From CAZDOD01 sp964506935 (GTDB lineage Bacteria; Desulfobacterota; Zymogenia; Zymogenales; Zymogenaceae), in contig CAZDOD010000147.1 of assembly GCA_964506935.1 (NCBI GenBank), positions 1 through 7,426 of the forward strand: DNA of 7,426 nt. Reading direction: 5' to 3'. The position numbers and the translations under genes are program-made. The notes below the pieces were generated by a model. That model worked only from the letters and a program-made list of their open reading frames with translations, had not been told where the DNA came from and made no database searches. This document shows positions 6,825-7,426 of this stretch, one piece after another; the stretch's first letter is position 1, and every line of letters begins with the position of its first letter.

Positions 6825-7196
6825 ATGAAACGGAAGAGATTCTTTTCGCTTTTTTTACTAATAGGCATCTCCCTTGCCGCTCTATCTCTTTTTCTCTATT
6901 ACGAGCAAGATTTCGATGTTGCGGTCACGTCGTGTTACGCAAATGGTGATGATGGGGAAGAGCTCGAAACCTATATCGGCTATCTGTTTTCACAAACCGA
7001 GAGGATCGGTACCAGATCCGAAGGCCCGGAATATTATCTCAGGATTGACGGAAAAGAGATCCATGTGATCAAGAACGCAGAGTTATGGGAAGAAGACCCG
7101 ATATTACAAAAGATGATCGATAGGAAGGTATGGATATCGGGAAACCTCGTGGACGGGGAGCTGTTCTATGAAGAGATAAAGCGAATTTATGGATAG
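6825..7196 (+). CDS. Small membrane-anchored or exported protein of unknown function, possibly OB-fold
   Basis: I do not recognise a named family. The 123-residue product has a basic start (MKRKR) and one hydrophobic segment at about 6-26 with no convincing cleavage site, so it is probably anchored with the rest outside the cytoplasm. The remaining 95 or so residues alternate short strands (YYLRIDGKEIHVIKNAEL, then a short helix, then KVWISGNLVDGELFYEEI). This resembles small OB-fold domains in which an Ile-Ser-Gly strand is followed by an Asp-Gly turn and a closing strand. That is inference from pattern, not a match. A single cysteine (about residue 32) lies soon after the anchor. GGAG at 6814-6817 is 7 bases before the ATG at 6825 and 4 before the adjacent in-frame ATG at 6822, so the second is slightly preferred. 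The gene stands alone, transcribed away from the symporter. Confidence 0.7.
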   Translation: MKRKRFFSLFLLIGISLAALSLFLYYEQDFDVAVTSCYANGDDGEELETYIGYLFSQTERIGTRSEGPEYYLRIDGKEIHVIKNAELWEEDPILQKMIDRKVWISGNLVDGELFYEEIKRIYG

Positions 7197-7241
7197 AGGA
7201 TAATATAACCGGGATAGATTTTCTTATTTGTGAAAAGTTTG

Positions 7242-7271
7242 AAAATCCGTTGATTCGGTTTTAGTTTTCTT
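7242..7271 (+). terminator. Weak terminator-like hairpin after the small anchored protein
   Basis: AAAATCCG and CGGTTTTA (7242-7249 and 7256-7263) form an imperfect stem with a 6-base loop: CCG/CGG, one T-T mismatch, then A-T pairs. It is followed by a T-rich tract. The stem is short, so support is limited. The rest of 7197-7426 shows no convincing gene. Confidence 0.25.
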
Positions 7272-7426
7272 CATCACGATGGGTCCTCTTGTCTACATAT
7301 ATATCTGGAAATAAAGACATAGCTTTTAGACGCAAATATGAGTATTTGAATATTTCCAACAAATGAATTCCCCCTCAAAATCGCAGAGCAGCCTCCTATA
7401 TAGACAAGCAAAAACCACAGAATATA

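Noticed and set aside
7261..7362. A 34-codon ORF on the minus strand with a TTG start and a GAGGGG site 7 bases upstream
   Set aside because: The ribosome binding site is decent, but the product is short, has a rare start, and shows no recognisable motif.

Overview
The window looks like an ordinary stretch of a bacterial chromosome. Genes sit on both strands, most starts have clear Shine-Dalgarno sequences, and all three stop codons are used. Coding DNA has moderate GC content, while the spacers are very AT-rich (about 20% G+C by hand count at 2881-3060). Two proteins carry N-terminal export or membrane-anchor segments, which fits a cell-envelope-rich bacterium. My guess is an uncultured anaerobe, perhaps deltaproteobacterial-like, but nothing in the window (no rRNA, no diagnostic marker) fixes the taxon.

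Layout, left to right. (1) 22-864 (+): a secreted FecR-domain protein with a Gly/Pro/Ser-rich tail. (2) 865-1117: a spacer with a long hairpin (10-bp perfect outer stem) followed by a T-run, a plausible terminator. (3) 1118-2833 (+): complete glutamine-dependent NAD+ synthetase, nadE, with both the nitrilase glutaminase and the ATP-pyrophosphatase domain. (4) 2834-3172: an AT-rich spacer with a possible promoter. (5) 3173-3792 (+): a V4R-domain gene with a strong ribosome binding site, broken by a one-base frameshift near an A6 run and by an in-frame TAA just before the last conserved block. Repairing both gives a full-length protein of about 206 residues. (6) 3889-5256 and 5285-6631 (-): a two-gene operon, with a GPH-family (MelB-like) sugar:cation symporter transcribed first and a Gfo/Idh/MocA oxidoreductase 28 bp downstream. 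(7) 6632-6821: a divergent spacer with small palindromic and direct repeats. (8) 6825-7196 (+): a small membrane-anchored protein of unknown function, possibly OB-fold-like. (9) 7197-7426: no convincing gene.

How the genes work together: only the symporter/oxidoreductase pair forms a clear functional unit, probably import of a sugar or polyol followed by NAD(P)-dependent oxidation. NadE supplies NAD+ as a housekeeping function and has no evident operon link to the pair. I see no CRISPR array, transposase, tRNA, rRNA or compelling new multi-gene system. The most useful observations are the doubly broken V4R gene and the cysteine-rich oxidoreductase paired with an uncharacterised symporter.
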